NCBI RefSeq assembly: GCF_047553015.1
Contig: NZ_CP180212.1
Location: forward strand, 1,860,001-1,924,000
Origin: Carnobacterium_A sp047553015
Lineage (GTDB): Bacteria; Bacillota; Bacilli; Lactobacillales; Carnobacteriaceae
Direction of reading: 5' to 3'
Length of the DNA: 64,000 bases
The notes under the pieces are model-generated. The model ran no database searches. It was not told the DNA's origin and saw only the letters and a list, made by a program, of their open reading frames with translations. This document shows, piece by piece, positions 16,120 to 25,050 of the stretch (within the stretch, counting starts at the first letter, position 1; each line of letters opens with the position of its first letter). A program made the translations under genes and the position numbers.

Positions 16120-16755
16120 CTATCTGTCATTTTTTATAATCGCTAAAAATAAACGACTAATGACTGTTTTTGAAAATTTCCCAACTATTTTTAACTGGTT
16201 TATTTTATCTTCATTAGTAGATTCAATAACTGGAAGACTGTCAACTTCATGCTCTAACAATTTTTTTGTAGCAACTTCAACAGAATCCGTACCAAACACA
16301 TAAGCGACATTGGGTACTCTTGTCATAGCCATACTAACAGGGATTTCTTCAACAGTCATTTTTCCAATCACTGTTTTTAATAAGTCCTTTCTAGAAACAA
16401 GTCCTACAAGTTGCTGGTTTTCTGTAATATAAACTGAGCCTACATCTTCTAGAAACATTTTAATTACTGTATCTTGAATAGATGTATCGGAAGTCACTAT
16501 CACTGGAACACTCATAACGTCTTCTACCTTTTTTTCTTTTATATCCTTTATAATAAAGGGCTCTACTTTATGAGCATTATAAAAATAGCCAACTTTAGGT
16601 TTTGCTATCACTAATTCACTCAAGGTTAAAAGAGATAAATCCGGTCGCAATGTTGAACGTGAGAATCCTAGTAATGCCGCTATTTTTTCACCTGTAATAG
16701 GTTCCTTTTCTTTTACAATATCAATAATTTTTTTTTGTCGTTCACTTAAGTCCAT
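16120..16755 (-). CDS. ccpN: transcriptional repressor CcpN (HTH plus paired CBS domains)
   Basis: The 211-aa protein has an N-terminal winged helix (about 5-55, GFSRSTLRPDLSLL as recognition helix) and two CBS domains (about 78-135 and 145-205). The architecture and the following ppsR gene match YqzB/CcpN of Bacillus, the repressor of gluconeogenic genes (gapB, pckA), whose CBS pair senses ATP/ADP. The promoter contains a perfect match to the CcpN operator, so autoregulation is likely. The start has GGAGCT 8 bases upstream. Confidence 0.88.
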   Translation of the reverse strand: MDLSERQKKIIDIVKEKEPITGEKIAALLGFSRSTLRPDLSLLTLSELVIAKPKVGYFYNAHKVEPFIIKDIKEKKVEDVMSVPVIVTSDTSIQDTVIKMFLEDVGSVYITENQQLVGLVSRKDLLKTVIGKMTVEEIPVSMAMTRVPNVAYVFGTDSVEVATKKLLEHEVDSLPVIESTNEDKINQLKIVGKFSKTVISRLFLAIIKNDR

Positions 16756-16792
16756 TGCCTAGCTCCTTCATATAGTGTGTCTTAATAACTAT

Positions 16793-16821
16793 ATAGTATG
16801 TCACAATAGAGAGATTGTCAA
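16793..16821 (-). promoter_or_regulatory. ccpN-ppsR promoter with overlapping CcpN box
   Basis: TTGACA (16816-16821) and TACTAT (16793-16798) lie 17 bases apart on the minus strand. TGTGACATACT (16795-16805) fits the published CcpN consensus TRTGHYATAYW at all eleven positions and covers the -10. CcpN is known to block transcription from such downstream sites. Confidence 0.75.
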
Positions 16822-16879
16822 CCTGGATTCTATCTTTTAACTAGTGTCATTTTCAATCGGTCTTTTTCATTCTATTTTT

Positions 16880-16924
16880 ACAAAAAAATAAGAAGCTAAG
16901 ATAAAATAACTTGTCCTAACTTCA
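16880..16924 (-). terminator. terminator of the diguanylate cyclase gene
   Basis: GAAGTTAGGA pairs with TCTTAGCTTC (8 of 10 bases; arms at 16892-16901 and 16914-16923) followed by TTATTTTTTTG on the minus strand. It isolates the ccpN promoter from the upstream gene. Confidence 0.65.
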
Positions 16925-16931
16925 CTTTCTT

Positions 16932-18026
16932 TTAACTTAAGGGATTATCTCCTGAATAAAAACAAACTTTGTTTCTGCCACTCTTTTTTGCTTCATAAAG
17001 AGCTTGATCGGCGTGGGCATATAGGTGGTCGATTTCTTTTGTCGTATCGCTATAAATGGTCATGCCAACAGAAATAGTAATATGAAGAGACATTGTTCCG
17101 TTCTTTATTATAAAAAATGAATTTTCAACTATTTTTCTTATCGATTCTGCTTTTTCATAAGCTTCTGATTTTGTACAATTATGAATTAAAATTGAAAATT
17201 CTTCCCCACCATTCCTAGAAACAATATCTTCTGGGCCTTGGCTCATTTTTAAAATAGCTGCCAATTTCCTTAGCACTACGTCTCCTTCTAAATGTCCGTA
17301 CGTATCATTCACTTGTTTAAAGCGATCAATATCTAAAATCATAATAGCAATACTTTTATCTTGTCTCTTTTTTGCTCGATTAAAGGCTCTATCGAAACTA
17401 CGAACATTATTTAAACCTGTTAACGGATCAGTAAAAGCAAAACTTTTATGTTGCTTAAATAAAAATTCACTTTTGGTTAAATAATCCATTATATAAACGG
17501 CAACTAATCCTCCTAAGATGGAAACCGTCCAGTAATTCACTAATAAAATATAATTAATACTTGTTGTTGATGGAACAAGTATTGTCAATAACGTATAAAC
17601 TGCGTTACTTAAACTTAGCATAACAACGACAGAGGTCCAACGATTTTTTATTTTTTTAGAACAAAAATAAAAAATCGCCCACGAGAGCAAGATAAAGACA
17701 ACATTGGAAAGAGATTGGCTGTTTACACCTATCATGAATCTAGAAATAATAATGACAATAGCTGTTATAGATGATGACAGCCATCCATTGTAGAGAATGG
17801 TTAACATCAAAGGGATAACTCGAAGGTCAATAATTGAATTTACTCCTGTTACAATACTAAAATGCATCAAAATAATACCTAGTAAACCACCTAGTGAACC
17901 ACTAATAATTGATGAATACTTATTTTCATAACTTTCAGAAATATTTCTAACTAGTTGTTTATAAACAAATAGTGAGGCAATCAGTACACAAAGATTTAGA
18001 AAAAAGCCTTCATAAATTGATACCAT
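16932..18026 (-). CDS. membrane-bound diguanylate cyclase (GGDEF domain)
   Basis: The 364-aa protein has about six N-terminal membrane spans of the 5TM-5TMR type and a C-terminal GGDEF domain, with signature GGEEF at about 273-277. DPLTGLNNVR and the DIDRFKQVNDTYGH metal-binding strand are complete. It should make cyclic di-GMP. The product-inhibition site RxxD five residues before the signature reads GPED, so feedback inhibition is probably lost. GAAGGAG precedes the ATG at 18026; a GTG two codons earlier is less likely. No c-di-GMP phosphodiesterase or receptor gene is in the window. Confidence 0.88.
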   Translation of the reverse strand: MVSIYEGFFLNLCVLIASLFVYKQLVRNISESYENKYSSIISGSLGGLLGIILMHFSIVTGVNSIIDLRVIPLMLTILYNGWLSSSITAIVIIISRFMIGVNSQSLSNVVFILLSWAIFYFCSKKIKNRWTSVVVMLSLSNAVYTLLTILVPSTTSINYILLVNYWTVSILGGLVAVYIMDYLTKSEFLFKQHKSFAFTDPLTGLNNVRSFDRAFNRAKKRQDKSIAIMILDIDRFKQVNDTYGHLEGDVVLRKLAAILKMSQGPEDIVSRNGGEEFSILIHNCTKSEAYEKAESIRKIVENSFFIIKNGTMSLHITISVGMTIYSDTTKEIDHLYAHADQALYEAKKSGRNKVCFYSGDNPLS

Positions 18027-18224
18027 TAGCACCTACTCCTTCTATTTATTTCCTTTTTTTATCTCCTTTTTTTGAGCCATCATAAGAAGTATATTACTCC
18101 TATTGTACTACAGTTATTTAATTATAACGACTAATTTTCTAAACGATAAGTATGTATACTCTATTGTTTAGCCAACTTTAATCTCATCCTCATCTTATTC
18201 TAACTTATTTCTATAGTCTCAATT

Positions 18225-18265
18225 GGTTCAAAAAAAATAATCCTCCATAAAAAGCTGGAGCATTA
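18225..18265 (-). terminator. probable terminator of the DrrAB-like operon
   Basis: On the minus strand GCTCCA and TGGAGG flank an AT-rich loop and are followed by ATTATTTTTTTTG. The stem is short (five to six pairs) but well placed, 22 bases after the permease stop. Confidence 0.55.
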
Positions 18266-18286
18266 TTTTTAATCTGTTTAATTGTT

Positions 18287-19111
18287 TTATTTTCGAGCTA
18301 ATGGATTACGAGAAATTTTATTAAAGTCTGCTCTAACAAATGAGTTTGTTGCTAAATATAAAAATAATGTCCCAAAAATAGCAATAATCCCCCCGCTCAT
18401 CCACGGTGTTATAATAAAACCATTTAAATCAAATGCTAAACCTAATTTTAATAAATCACCTTGAGGTAATCCACCTTTTTCTAACATGATTGTTCTGAAG
18501 AAAGCCGTTGTGTAAGTCATTGGATTAAAATAAGAAACAAATTTTAGCACCTTTGGCAAGAAATCTATTGGGATATAAGCTCCTGATAAAAATGTAAACG
18601 GTAAGACTACTGCTTGTTGCACAACTTGAAATGTAGAAGCACTTTTTACCATAGAGGCCAAAAATAGTCCTAATCCTGAAAAGACTAAACCAACCAACAT
18701 CAATGCAAATAAAACATAAATGATCGTTTCCCAGTTATTAAATCTCAATCCTGTGAAAAAACCAATAATTAAGATAAGAATCCCTTGAGCTGTTGCAATT
18801 GTAGCGGCCGACACTATCTGTCCTAAGGCTACTTTAAACCGACTAGTCGGGCTAACTAATATTTCTTTCATAAAACCTGAAACAGTATCATCAATTGTAG
18901 ATGTAGCGATATTTAATGACGTTTGAAAAACCGTTGCAACAATGATACCGGCTAGTAAAAAGGCTGTAGGATCTTCTACTTGATCTGTTTTAAAAATGGA
19001 ACTAAAAACATATAGGAAGAAAAATGGAATAACTAACGAGGTAACTAGCTTAACTCTATCTCGTACAAAGCCACGTAAATTTCTTAGCCAAAGTGCTGAT
19101 ATAGTTCTCAT
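18287..19111 (-). CDS. ABC-2 type transporter permease, DrrB-like
   Basis: The 274-aa permease has six hydrophobic spans and the ABC-2 signature region. The conserved LSGAYIPIDFLPKVL and a following PMTYTTAFFRT segment are typical of drug- or polymer-export permeases of the daunorubicin type. It overlaps the ATPase gene by the ATGA motif, showing a two-gene transporter. The substrate is unknown. Drugs, peptides or lipids are all possible. Confidence 0.87.
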   Translation of the reverse strand: MRTISALWLRNLRGFVRDRVKLVTSLVIPFFFLYVFSSIFKTDQVEDPTAFLLAGIIVATVFQTSLNIATSTIDDTVSGFMKEILVSPTSRFKVALGQIVSAATIATAQGILILIIGFFTGLRFNNWETIIYVLFALMLVGLVFSGLGLFLASMVKSASTFQVVQQAVVLPFTFLSGAYIPIDFLPKVLKFVSYFNPMTYTTAFFRTIMLEKGGLPQGDLLKLGLAFDLNGFIITPWMSGGIIAIFGTLFLYLATNSFVRADFNKISRNPLARK

Positions 19112-20040
19112 TCTGACGCCTCCTCTCTTATTTCTTTACCTGTAATCTCTAAAAAGACATCATTCAATGTTCCTTTTTTAATTTCTAAATCTTTTATTTC
19201 GTTTTTAAATGGTTGAATCACATCTAAGAACTGTTGAATGTCCTCTATGTCAACAACTATATGAAAGATATTTTTCTTTTTTTCAAACGAAAATTTTTCT
19301 TTTATTAATGTTTCTTCAAATAGAGCTGGATTTTCAACTTGCAAAGTTGCTTTATCTTTTGTGTAACGACGCTTTAAATTTGCAGGTGTATCGTCTACCA
19401 TAATTTTTCCATTATCCATAATTGCGACATGGTCACAGATTTCTGCTTCATCCATGTAGTGTGTTGTTAGAAAAATTGTAATATTTTTTTCTTTTTGTAG
19501 TCTTGTAATATATTCCCACATTTTATTTCGCGTCTGAGGATCTAGACCACTTGTTGGCTCATCTAAGAACAACACTTTTGGATAATGCAAAAGCGCACGA
19601 GCAATTTCAACTCGTCTTTTCATCCCACCAGATAGATTCGACACACTTTTGTCTTTCCAATCCAATAAATCAACTAAGTCTAATACAAAATGAATACGTT
19701 CCTTAACTTCACTTTTAGGGACTCCATAAAAAACACAGTGCATATTTAGATTTTCAGTAACCGTCATTTTTTCATCTAATGTTTGAGTTTGAAAGACGAC
19801 CCCAATGGCTTTTCTTACTTCATCTTTTTCAGTTGAAACGTCTTTTCCATCGATTATCAATGTACCAGATGTTTTTTCCATCATCGTAACTAGCGTATTG
19901 ATTGTTGTGCTTTTCCCAGCTCCGTTTGGTCCAAGAAAAGCGAAAATACTTCCTTCTTTCACACTAAAAGAAACGTCATCAACTGCCGTAAAGTCACCAT
20001 ATTTTTTAGTATAATTTTTAACTTCTATAATGGGTTTCAT
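19108..20040 (-). CDS. ABC transporter ATP-binding protein, DrrA-like
   Basis: The 310-aa ATPase has Walker A GPNGAGKST (37-45), a Q-loop, the signature NLSGGMKRR near 134-142, Walker B LFLDEPTSGLD and the switch His in TTHYMDEAE. A C-terminal extension (about 220-310, ending in NDVFLEITG) is typical of the DrrA class. The upstream frame to 20070 is excluded because AAAGGAGGGG sits just before the ATG at 20040. A sigma-A promoter and a large palindrome lie upstream. Confidence 0.9.
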   Translation of the reverse strand: MKPIIEVKNYTKKYGDFTAVDDVSFSVKEGSIFAFLGPNGAGKSTTINTLVTMMEKTSGTLIIDGKDVSTEKDEVRKAIGVVFQTQTLDEKMTVTENLNMHCVFYGVPKSEVKERIHFVLDLVDLLDWKDKSVSNLSGGMKRRVEIARALLHYPKVLFLDEPTSGLDPQTRNKMWEYITRLQKEKNITIFLTTHYMDEAEICDHVAIMDNGKIMVDDTPANLKRRYTKDKATLQVENPALFEETLIKEKFSFEKKKNIFHIVVDIEDIQQFLDVIQPFKNEIKDLEIKKGTLNDVFLEITGKEIREEASE

Positions 20041-20075
20041 CTTTTCCCCTCCTTTTGTTCTCTTTAACAAAGAGA

Positions 20076-20119
20076 GTAAACCAACGAACTAATTGACTAA
20101 CATTAGCTCGTTGGTTTAC
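20076..20119. promoter_or_regulatory. 44-bp palindrome in the leader of the DrrAB-like operon (candidate operator)
   Basis: Arms 20076-20093 and 20102-20119 match at 17 of 18 bases around an 8-base centre. The stem lies just downstream of the -10 and has no T-run, so an operator for a dimeric repressor (TetR or MarR type) or an mRNA hairpin is likelier than a terminator. No regulator gene is adjacent. Confidence 0.6.
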
Positions 20120-20140
20120 TTACCTGTAACTTTAAGCATT

Positions 20141-20169
20141 AGTATAAAGACGTCAAATAATGATGTCAA
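20141..20169 (-). promoter_or_regulatory. sigma-A promoter of the DrrAB-like ABC operon
   Basis: TTGACA (20164-20169) and TATACT (20141-20146) are separated by exactly 17 bases on the minus strand, a near-consensus promoter about 100 bases before the ATPase gene. Confidence 0.8.
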
Positions 20170-20279
20170 GAATAAAAGCTTAGACCAGATTAGATAGCCA
20201 TCATTTAAAAAACAACCTAAATAAGCCTACGTATTGTTCATACTCTTCCTTTTATTCTTCTTAGTCATTTAGTGGTTCT

Positions 20280-21173
20280 TTACCTAATGTCAAACGATTC
20301 AATTGGCTCAGGTCCTCGCATGATGTCTCGCCCAATTGCTAGCACACCTTCAGAATTCACTTTAATTTTCCATCGAACCAATTGTATTTGTCCTTCAGTT
20401 AATTCAATACATGTGATAATCGTTGGATAAACACAACAACCTGAATTAAAATAAGGAAGTTCTTCACTTTTAGGAAACTTGAACCGATGGGTGTGTCCGC
20501 AAATTAATGCCATTTTATTTTTCTTAATCCATTTATTAAAATTTTTTTCGATTTTATGCCGCTTTGTCACATTCTTTACAGGACTTGATGGATTTCTTAT
20601 TCCGAATCCATGTAAAAATCTCCAAAAATACCTGATAGAAAGCTTTGTGAAAAATGCAAATTGATCATTAGGTGCATCTCCTTGGTGACCATGTACTGTA
20701 AAAATTTCTTGCCCCGTTTCTAAGTTTCTTAATACTAAGGCTTCTATTGGTTTTAAACCCTTAAGAAAATCAAAAAAAACTTCATTGTATTCATCGTAGT
20801 TCGTATAGTAATTTTCTTCAACATACTTTTTATTCTTTAATAATAAATCATGGTTGCCATATAACCGTATCAATCGTCCTTCATCAAAAAAATCTTTAAT
20901 GACATCGAATACTTCACGATGGGCATTTTTTGTGTATTTAAAGTCTGAGTACTCTAACAATTCATCACCATCACCTGCTTCAACATAGGTAAATCCATTT
21001 TTATAATAATAGTTTAGTGCATGATGATAAATATTTCTATTTCGAGCAAATTCATCCGACATACTTCCATTTCCTCTATGAACATCACTAAAAAAGATGT
21101 ATTTCGATGTTTCATCAAAGTATTCTACTCTAGCATTTTTGTAAGCCTCTGTTAGGCGTCTATCGGTAAACAT
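20280..21173 (-). CDS. calcineurin-like metallophosphoesterase
   Basis: The 297-aa protein shows the full metal-binding set: SDVHRG (Asp30, His32), GDGDE near 68-72, YGNHD near 103-107 and GHTH near 218, with a late HG pair. It should hydrolyse a phosphoester with two metal ions. It resembles the UDP-diacylglucosamine hydrolase-like/Ser-Thr phosphatase branch, but the organism has no lipid A, so another substrate is expected. GAGGTG precedes the start. The gene is monocistronic. Confidence 0.82.
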   Translation of the reverse strand: MFTDRRLTEAYKNARVEYFDETSKYIFFSDVHRGNGSMSDEFARNRNIYHHALNYYYKNGFTYVEAGDGDELLEYSDFKYTKNAHREVFDVIKDFFDEGRLIRLYGNHDLLLKNKKYVEENYYTNYDEYNEVFFDFLKGLKPIEALVLRNLETGQEIFTVHGHQGDAPNDQFAFFTKLSIRYFWRFLHGFGIRNPSSPVKNVTKRHKIEKNFNKWIKKNKMALICGHTHRFKFPKSEELPYFNSGCCVYPTIITCIELTEGQIQLVRWKIKVNSEGVLAIGRDIMRGPEPIESFDIR

Positions 21174-21413
21174 ACTTTCACCTCTTTTACGTTAGGTATA
21201 AACTAATTTCTTCACTCTATTACTCTTAGTATACGTTATCTCTACTTATTGTAAAAACGATAAGCTATTTCATACGTTCTAATAAAATGAATTTTTACCT
21301 TTATAGAATAAACATCCCTTCTTTTCGTTTTTTAGGCGTTAAGAAAGGATGGTTTATTCTTATTTAATTTCCTGTTGCTCTGTTTCTTAATTTTATTGCT
21401 GCTACTGTTTTTT

Positions 21414-22499
21414 CTATAATGAAAGCATGAAGTTAGCGGAAGGCATTAGATAATCCAACAGGAAAAGTGCTTCTTCTTGGATATGACCAATAATATTACG
21501 CGTTCCATCATTTTCCATATCGTTTAAGGCAATTTGCGTTTCTCCTTTGTACTGTCCAAAATCATTGTTACAAATTAATATATCGCCTTTTTTAATAGCG
21601 TCTGTTTGATGTGCTGGAAAGTTTTCATTTTTATAGTGAACTCTTGTCATAGATGAACGAATCATATATGCAGAGATATCCCCGCGATAAGAATGAACTT
21701 CTTCTAAAATAACTTTCTTTTCTAAATCCGTTGCATGTTCATTGAAGACCATTTTTAATTGTGGATAAGATCCTAAATAAGCTTCTGCTAGTGCCTTTAA
21801 TTCTGCTTCCGTTGCATACGCATTCCCAATTAATAAATCATCAATAGAATCCATCAATTTATAATGCGTTGCTTGCGTATGAATAGATACATACCGGTGT
21901 TCTTCCAATGTACATAAACCTTGTTGTACTGGCCAAGGACCAAGTTTACCGTTTTCAGCAGTTACGAATGCAGCAGTATGCAAACGGTACTGATTAAATT
22001 GTGCCGTTGTTCGTTCAAAATGTTCTTGAGATAAACCTGAATAACGTTGTGGATAAAAGTTGTGAGAGGCCGTTAGATAGTCTCGATTCGGCCGATTGCT
22101 CATCACATTATCGATATAATTTGTCCCACCACTCATATTTACTTCTATTTTTAATTTTTCTGAATTCTCTGTCATCGTTGCTTCTTCTGCTCCAGTGAAG
22201 CCTAAATCTAAACGAATAACACCTGCACCGAGTTGTTTAAAAAAGCTTAAGTCTGTGTAACTAACACCAAGTTGACCAAATAAATTAGGGTTAATATCTA
22301 AAACAGTCTCGATACCTACTGAATCGGCGTAATCTATTACTTTCTTGAACTTTTCAACGACTTCTGTCGTATCGCCTTCAATCTCTAACAGGCTCATAAA
22401 AACACGCGTAAAACCGTATTTACTTGCTAAGTCTAAATAGTTCTTATCGCTTTCAAATGTACTTTTTGCTGGATAAATAGAAATACCTATATTCTTCAT
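21414..22499 (-). CDS. mupG: 6-phospho-N-acetylmuramidase-like protein (DUF871, MupG family)
   Basis: The 361-aa protein fits the DUF871/MupG family: a TIM-barrel glycosidase part (starting GISIYPAKS, with the HNFYPQRYSGLS block near 169-180) and a C-terminal cyclophilin-like part. MupG cleaves MurNAc-6-phosphate-GlcNAc, recycling cell wall sugar brought in by a PTS. The usual partners murQ and murP are not adjacent here. GGAGG precedes the ATG. A partial cre-like word (TGTTAAGCGTTTTCTT, 22535-22550) lies upstream, so CcpA control is possible. Confidence 0.83.
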   Translation of the reverse strand: MKNIGISIYPAKSTFESDKNYLDLASKYGFTRVFMSLLEIEGDTTEVVEKFKKVIDYADSVGIETVLDINPNLFGQLGVSYTDLSFFKQLGAGVIRLDLGFTGAEEATMTENSEKLKIEVNMSGGTNYIDNVMSNRPNRDYLTASHNFYPQRYSGLSQEHFERTTAQFNQYRLHTAAFVTAENGKLGPWPVQQGLCTLEEHRYVSIHTQATHYKLMDSIDDLLIGNAYATEAELKALAEAYLGSYPQLKMVFNEHATDLEKKVILEEVHSYRGDISAYMIRSSMTRVHYKNENFPAHQTDAIKKGDILICNNDFGQYKGETQIALNDMENDGTRNIIGHIQEEALFLLDYLMPSANFMLSL

Positions 22500-22787
22500 T
22501 TTGACCCTCCATTATTCATTCTTCTACTAAACAATGTTAAGCGTTTTCTTATCAATTGTAAAGAGAAATAATGGATTCTATTTGCTAATAAAAAAACTTT
22601 TGTATTTTCTTTCTGTTTTAGAACTCGATTGTTCTGGTCTGTTAGCTGAATACTTTACTTATTCTTGGATCTATCTTTCTATTTCAACTAACTATTCGTT
22701 GTCTCTACTTAAAATCAGTAAACACTTTTTTTCAATTTGAAGAGAATGGACTTAGAGCATATTCTTCTTTGCATGATTCTATTTTCT

Positions 22788-23054
22788 CTACTTGGTTGTT
22801 TGTTTTTTTGCTGACTTATTTTTTTCTAAAAGTAAGTTATCAACAATTAATAATAAAATAGGGAGAATGACATCATCAGCATAGCCGGCTAAAGGAATAA
22901 AGTCTGGAATAAAATCAAACGGACTAATGATATACATCACTATTACTGCTGCCATTACTTTATTTTTATTCCTTATTTCCTTATTAAAAAAAGAATGGAT
23001 CACTTGTTTTATTTGGAGTACGGGATTTTTCTTTTGTTTTTGATTCGTTTGCAT
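22788..23054 (-). CDS. YkvA-type DUF1232 membrane protein
   Basis: The 88-aa protein carries the DUF1232 core ISPFDFIPDFIPLAGYADD in its middle, between two hydrophobic stretches, with a Lys/Gln-rich N-terminus and a basic tail. The family is small, membrane-associated and of unknown role. Three in-frame ATGs lie close together; the one at 23054 is 8 bases after AAAGGA and is preferred. Confidence 0.8.
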   Translation of the reverse strand: MQTNQKQKKNPVLQIKQVIHSFFNKEIRNKNKVMAAVIVMYIISPFDFIPDFIPLAGYADDVILPILLLIVDNLLLEKNKSAKKQTTK

Positions 23055-23280
23055 TTTCATCATCCTTTAGTCGTTAGTTTAAGAGATCAATTATAAAACT
23101 TTTCTTATTTTAGAAACAGATTCTTCCATATGAATAGAGGTCGTAAACTGTATTTCTTAGTTTTTATAGCAGTCAATTTTTCTTTTTACTAGCTTAAGTA
23201 TAATAAATAAATACAACTAATCAATCGGCCTAAAGTAGGATAGTTTCATATCAAACTAGCTATCACGATGTCACATAAAA

Positions 23281-23326
23281 AATAAGAGGGTAAAAGGAAC
23301 GAACTCCTTTACCCTCTTATTTTTAT
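23281..23326. terminator. terminator of the one-carbon folate operon
   Basis: AATAAGAGGGTAAAAGGA (23281-23298) pairs with TCCTTTACCCTCTTATTT (23305-23322), with a single mismatch or bulge, and T-runs lie on both sides. It ends the leftward transcript 13 bases after fhs. Confidence 0.9.
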
Positions 23327-23334
23327 CAATTTGT

Positions 23335-25011
23335 TTAGAAAAGTCCTGTAATCTCACCAGCTTCGTCTACGTCAATATTTTCAGATGCAGGAATTTTTGG
23401 TAAACCAGGCATTGTCATTATAGCACCTGTCAATGCTACGATAAATCCAGCACCAGCTGATACCTTTAAATTCTTAATAGTAAGGATAAATCCTTCTGGA
23501 CTACCCAATAAATTTTTATTATCTGAGAAAGAATATTGTGTCTTAGCCACACATAAAGGTAAATGACCGTAGCCATTTTCAGTTAATACTTTCATTTCTT
23601 TTTTAGCTTCTGCTGAGTATTCCACTCCATCGCCACCATAAACTTTTGTAACCAGTTTGTGTAGTTTTTCTTCAATTGTATCTTCTGACTCATAAGCAAA
23701 TTTGAAGTTATTTTCTTCGTTCACTAATTTTTTAACAGCGTCAGCCATTTCTAAACCGCCTTCGCCACCTTTTGCCCATACATCAGATAAGACTGCTGGT
23801 ACATTGATTTCTTGGCAAGCTTTCATAACAACATCAACTTCTGCTTGTGTGTCTGTTGGGAATTTATTGATTGAAACAACTAGTGGCAAGCCAAATACAT
23901 CACGCATATTACTGATATGTTTTAACATATTTGGTAATCCAGCTTCTACTGCTTGGATATTTTCTTCTGATAGTTGTTGTTTTTTTACGCCGCCATGCAT
24001 CTTCAATGCACGAATTGTTGCAACTAACACTACAGCATCTGGTCTTAAATTAGCATTTCTACATTTAATATCGATAAATTTTTCAGCGCCTAAATCAGCA
24101 CCAAATCCTGCTTCGGTCACAACATAATCAGCATATTTTAGAGCTGTTCTCGTTGCAATAACACTGTTACACCCATGAGCAATATTCGCAAATGGTCCAC
24201 CGTGAATAATAGCCGGTGTATGCTCTAGCGTTTGGACGATATTAGGACGGATAGCATCTTTCAATAAAGCTGTCATTGCGCCTTCAGCTTTCAACTCACC
24301 AGCGGTAACTTGTTTGCCTGTTCTTGAATAGCCAATAACCACTCGCTTAATTCTAGTTTTCAAATCAGCTAAGCTATCCGCTAAGCAAAGAATCGCCATA
24401 ATTTCTGAAGCTACAGTAATATCGTAACCATCTTCTCTTGGAACCCCATTCATTTTACCGTTTAGACCGTCAACAACATGACGCAATTGGCGGTCATTCA
24501 TATCAACAACGCGCTTCCATGTGATTCGTCTGCTATCAATATCTAGTACATTGCCATGAAAAATATGATTGTCTATTAAAGCAGCCAATAAGTTGTTGGC
24601 TGCTCCAATAGCATGGAAATCGCCAGTAAAGTGTAAGTTGATGTCTTCCATTGGTACAACCTGTGCATAACCACCACCAGCGGCTCCACCTTTTACGCCA
24701 AACACAGGTCCAAGTGAGGGTTCTCTTAAAGCAACCATTACTTTTTCTCCTTGTTTATTTAAAGCATCAGCTAGTCCAACAGACGTCGTTGTTTTGCCTT
24801 CTCCAGCTGCAGTCGGTGTGATTGCTGTCACTAAGATCAATTTACCATTTGGCTGATCTTTTAGTCTCTCTAGTTCGTTGATATCTAATTTCGCTTTATA
24901 TTTCCCATACATATCCAATGAATCTGCTTGGATACCTAATTTTTCTGCCACTTCAGTAATTGGCTTCATTGTATTTTTTTTTGCAATTTCAATATCTGTT
25001 AAAAAAGTCAT
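23335..25011 (-). CDS. fhs: formate-tetrahydrofolate ligase
   Basis: The 558-aa monofunctional enzyme interconverts formate + THF + ATP and 10-formyl-THF + ADP + phosphate. TPTAAGEGKTTTS (65-77) is the ATP loop, and the REPSLGPVFG and GGPFANIAHG blocks are intact. In this cluster, with FtcD, FchA and a formate channel, the reverse direction (ATP made while formate is released) is a reasonable reading. It is the last gene before the terminator and starts 40 bases after fchA, behind GGGGGC. Confidence 0.96.
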   Translation of the reverse strand: MTFLTDIEIAKKNTMKPITEVAEKLGIQADSLDMYGKYKAKLDINELERLKDQPNGKLILVTAITPTAAGEGKTTTSVGLADALNKQGEKVMVALREPSLGPVFGVKGGAAGGGYAQVVPMEDINLHFTGDFHAIGAANNLLAALIDNHIFHGNVLDIDSRRITWKRVVDMNDRQLRHVVDGLNGKMNGVPREDGYDITVASEIMAILCLADSLADLKTRIKRVVIGYSRTGKQVTAGELKAEGAMTALLKDAIRPNIVQTLEHTPAIIHGGPFANIAHGCNSVIATRTALKYADYVVTEAGFGADLGAEKFIDIKCRNANLRPDAVVLVATIRALKMHGGVKKQQLSEENIQAVEAGLPNMLKHISNMRDVFGLPLVVSINKFPTDTQAEVDVVMKACQEINVPAVLSDVWAKGGEGGLEMADAVKKLVNEENNFKFAYESEDTIEEKLHKLVTKVYGGDGVEYSAEAKKEMKVLTENGYGHLPLCVAKTQYSFSDNKNLLGSPEGFILTIKNLKVSAGAGFIVALTGAIMTMPGLPKIPASENIDVDEAGEITGLF

Positions 25012-25050
25012 TTATACTGCCCCCTATAGAATAGTGTGTCTTTTAATCAA

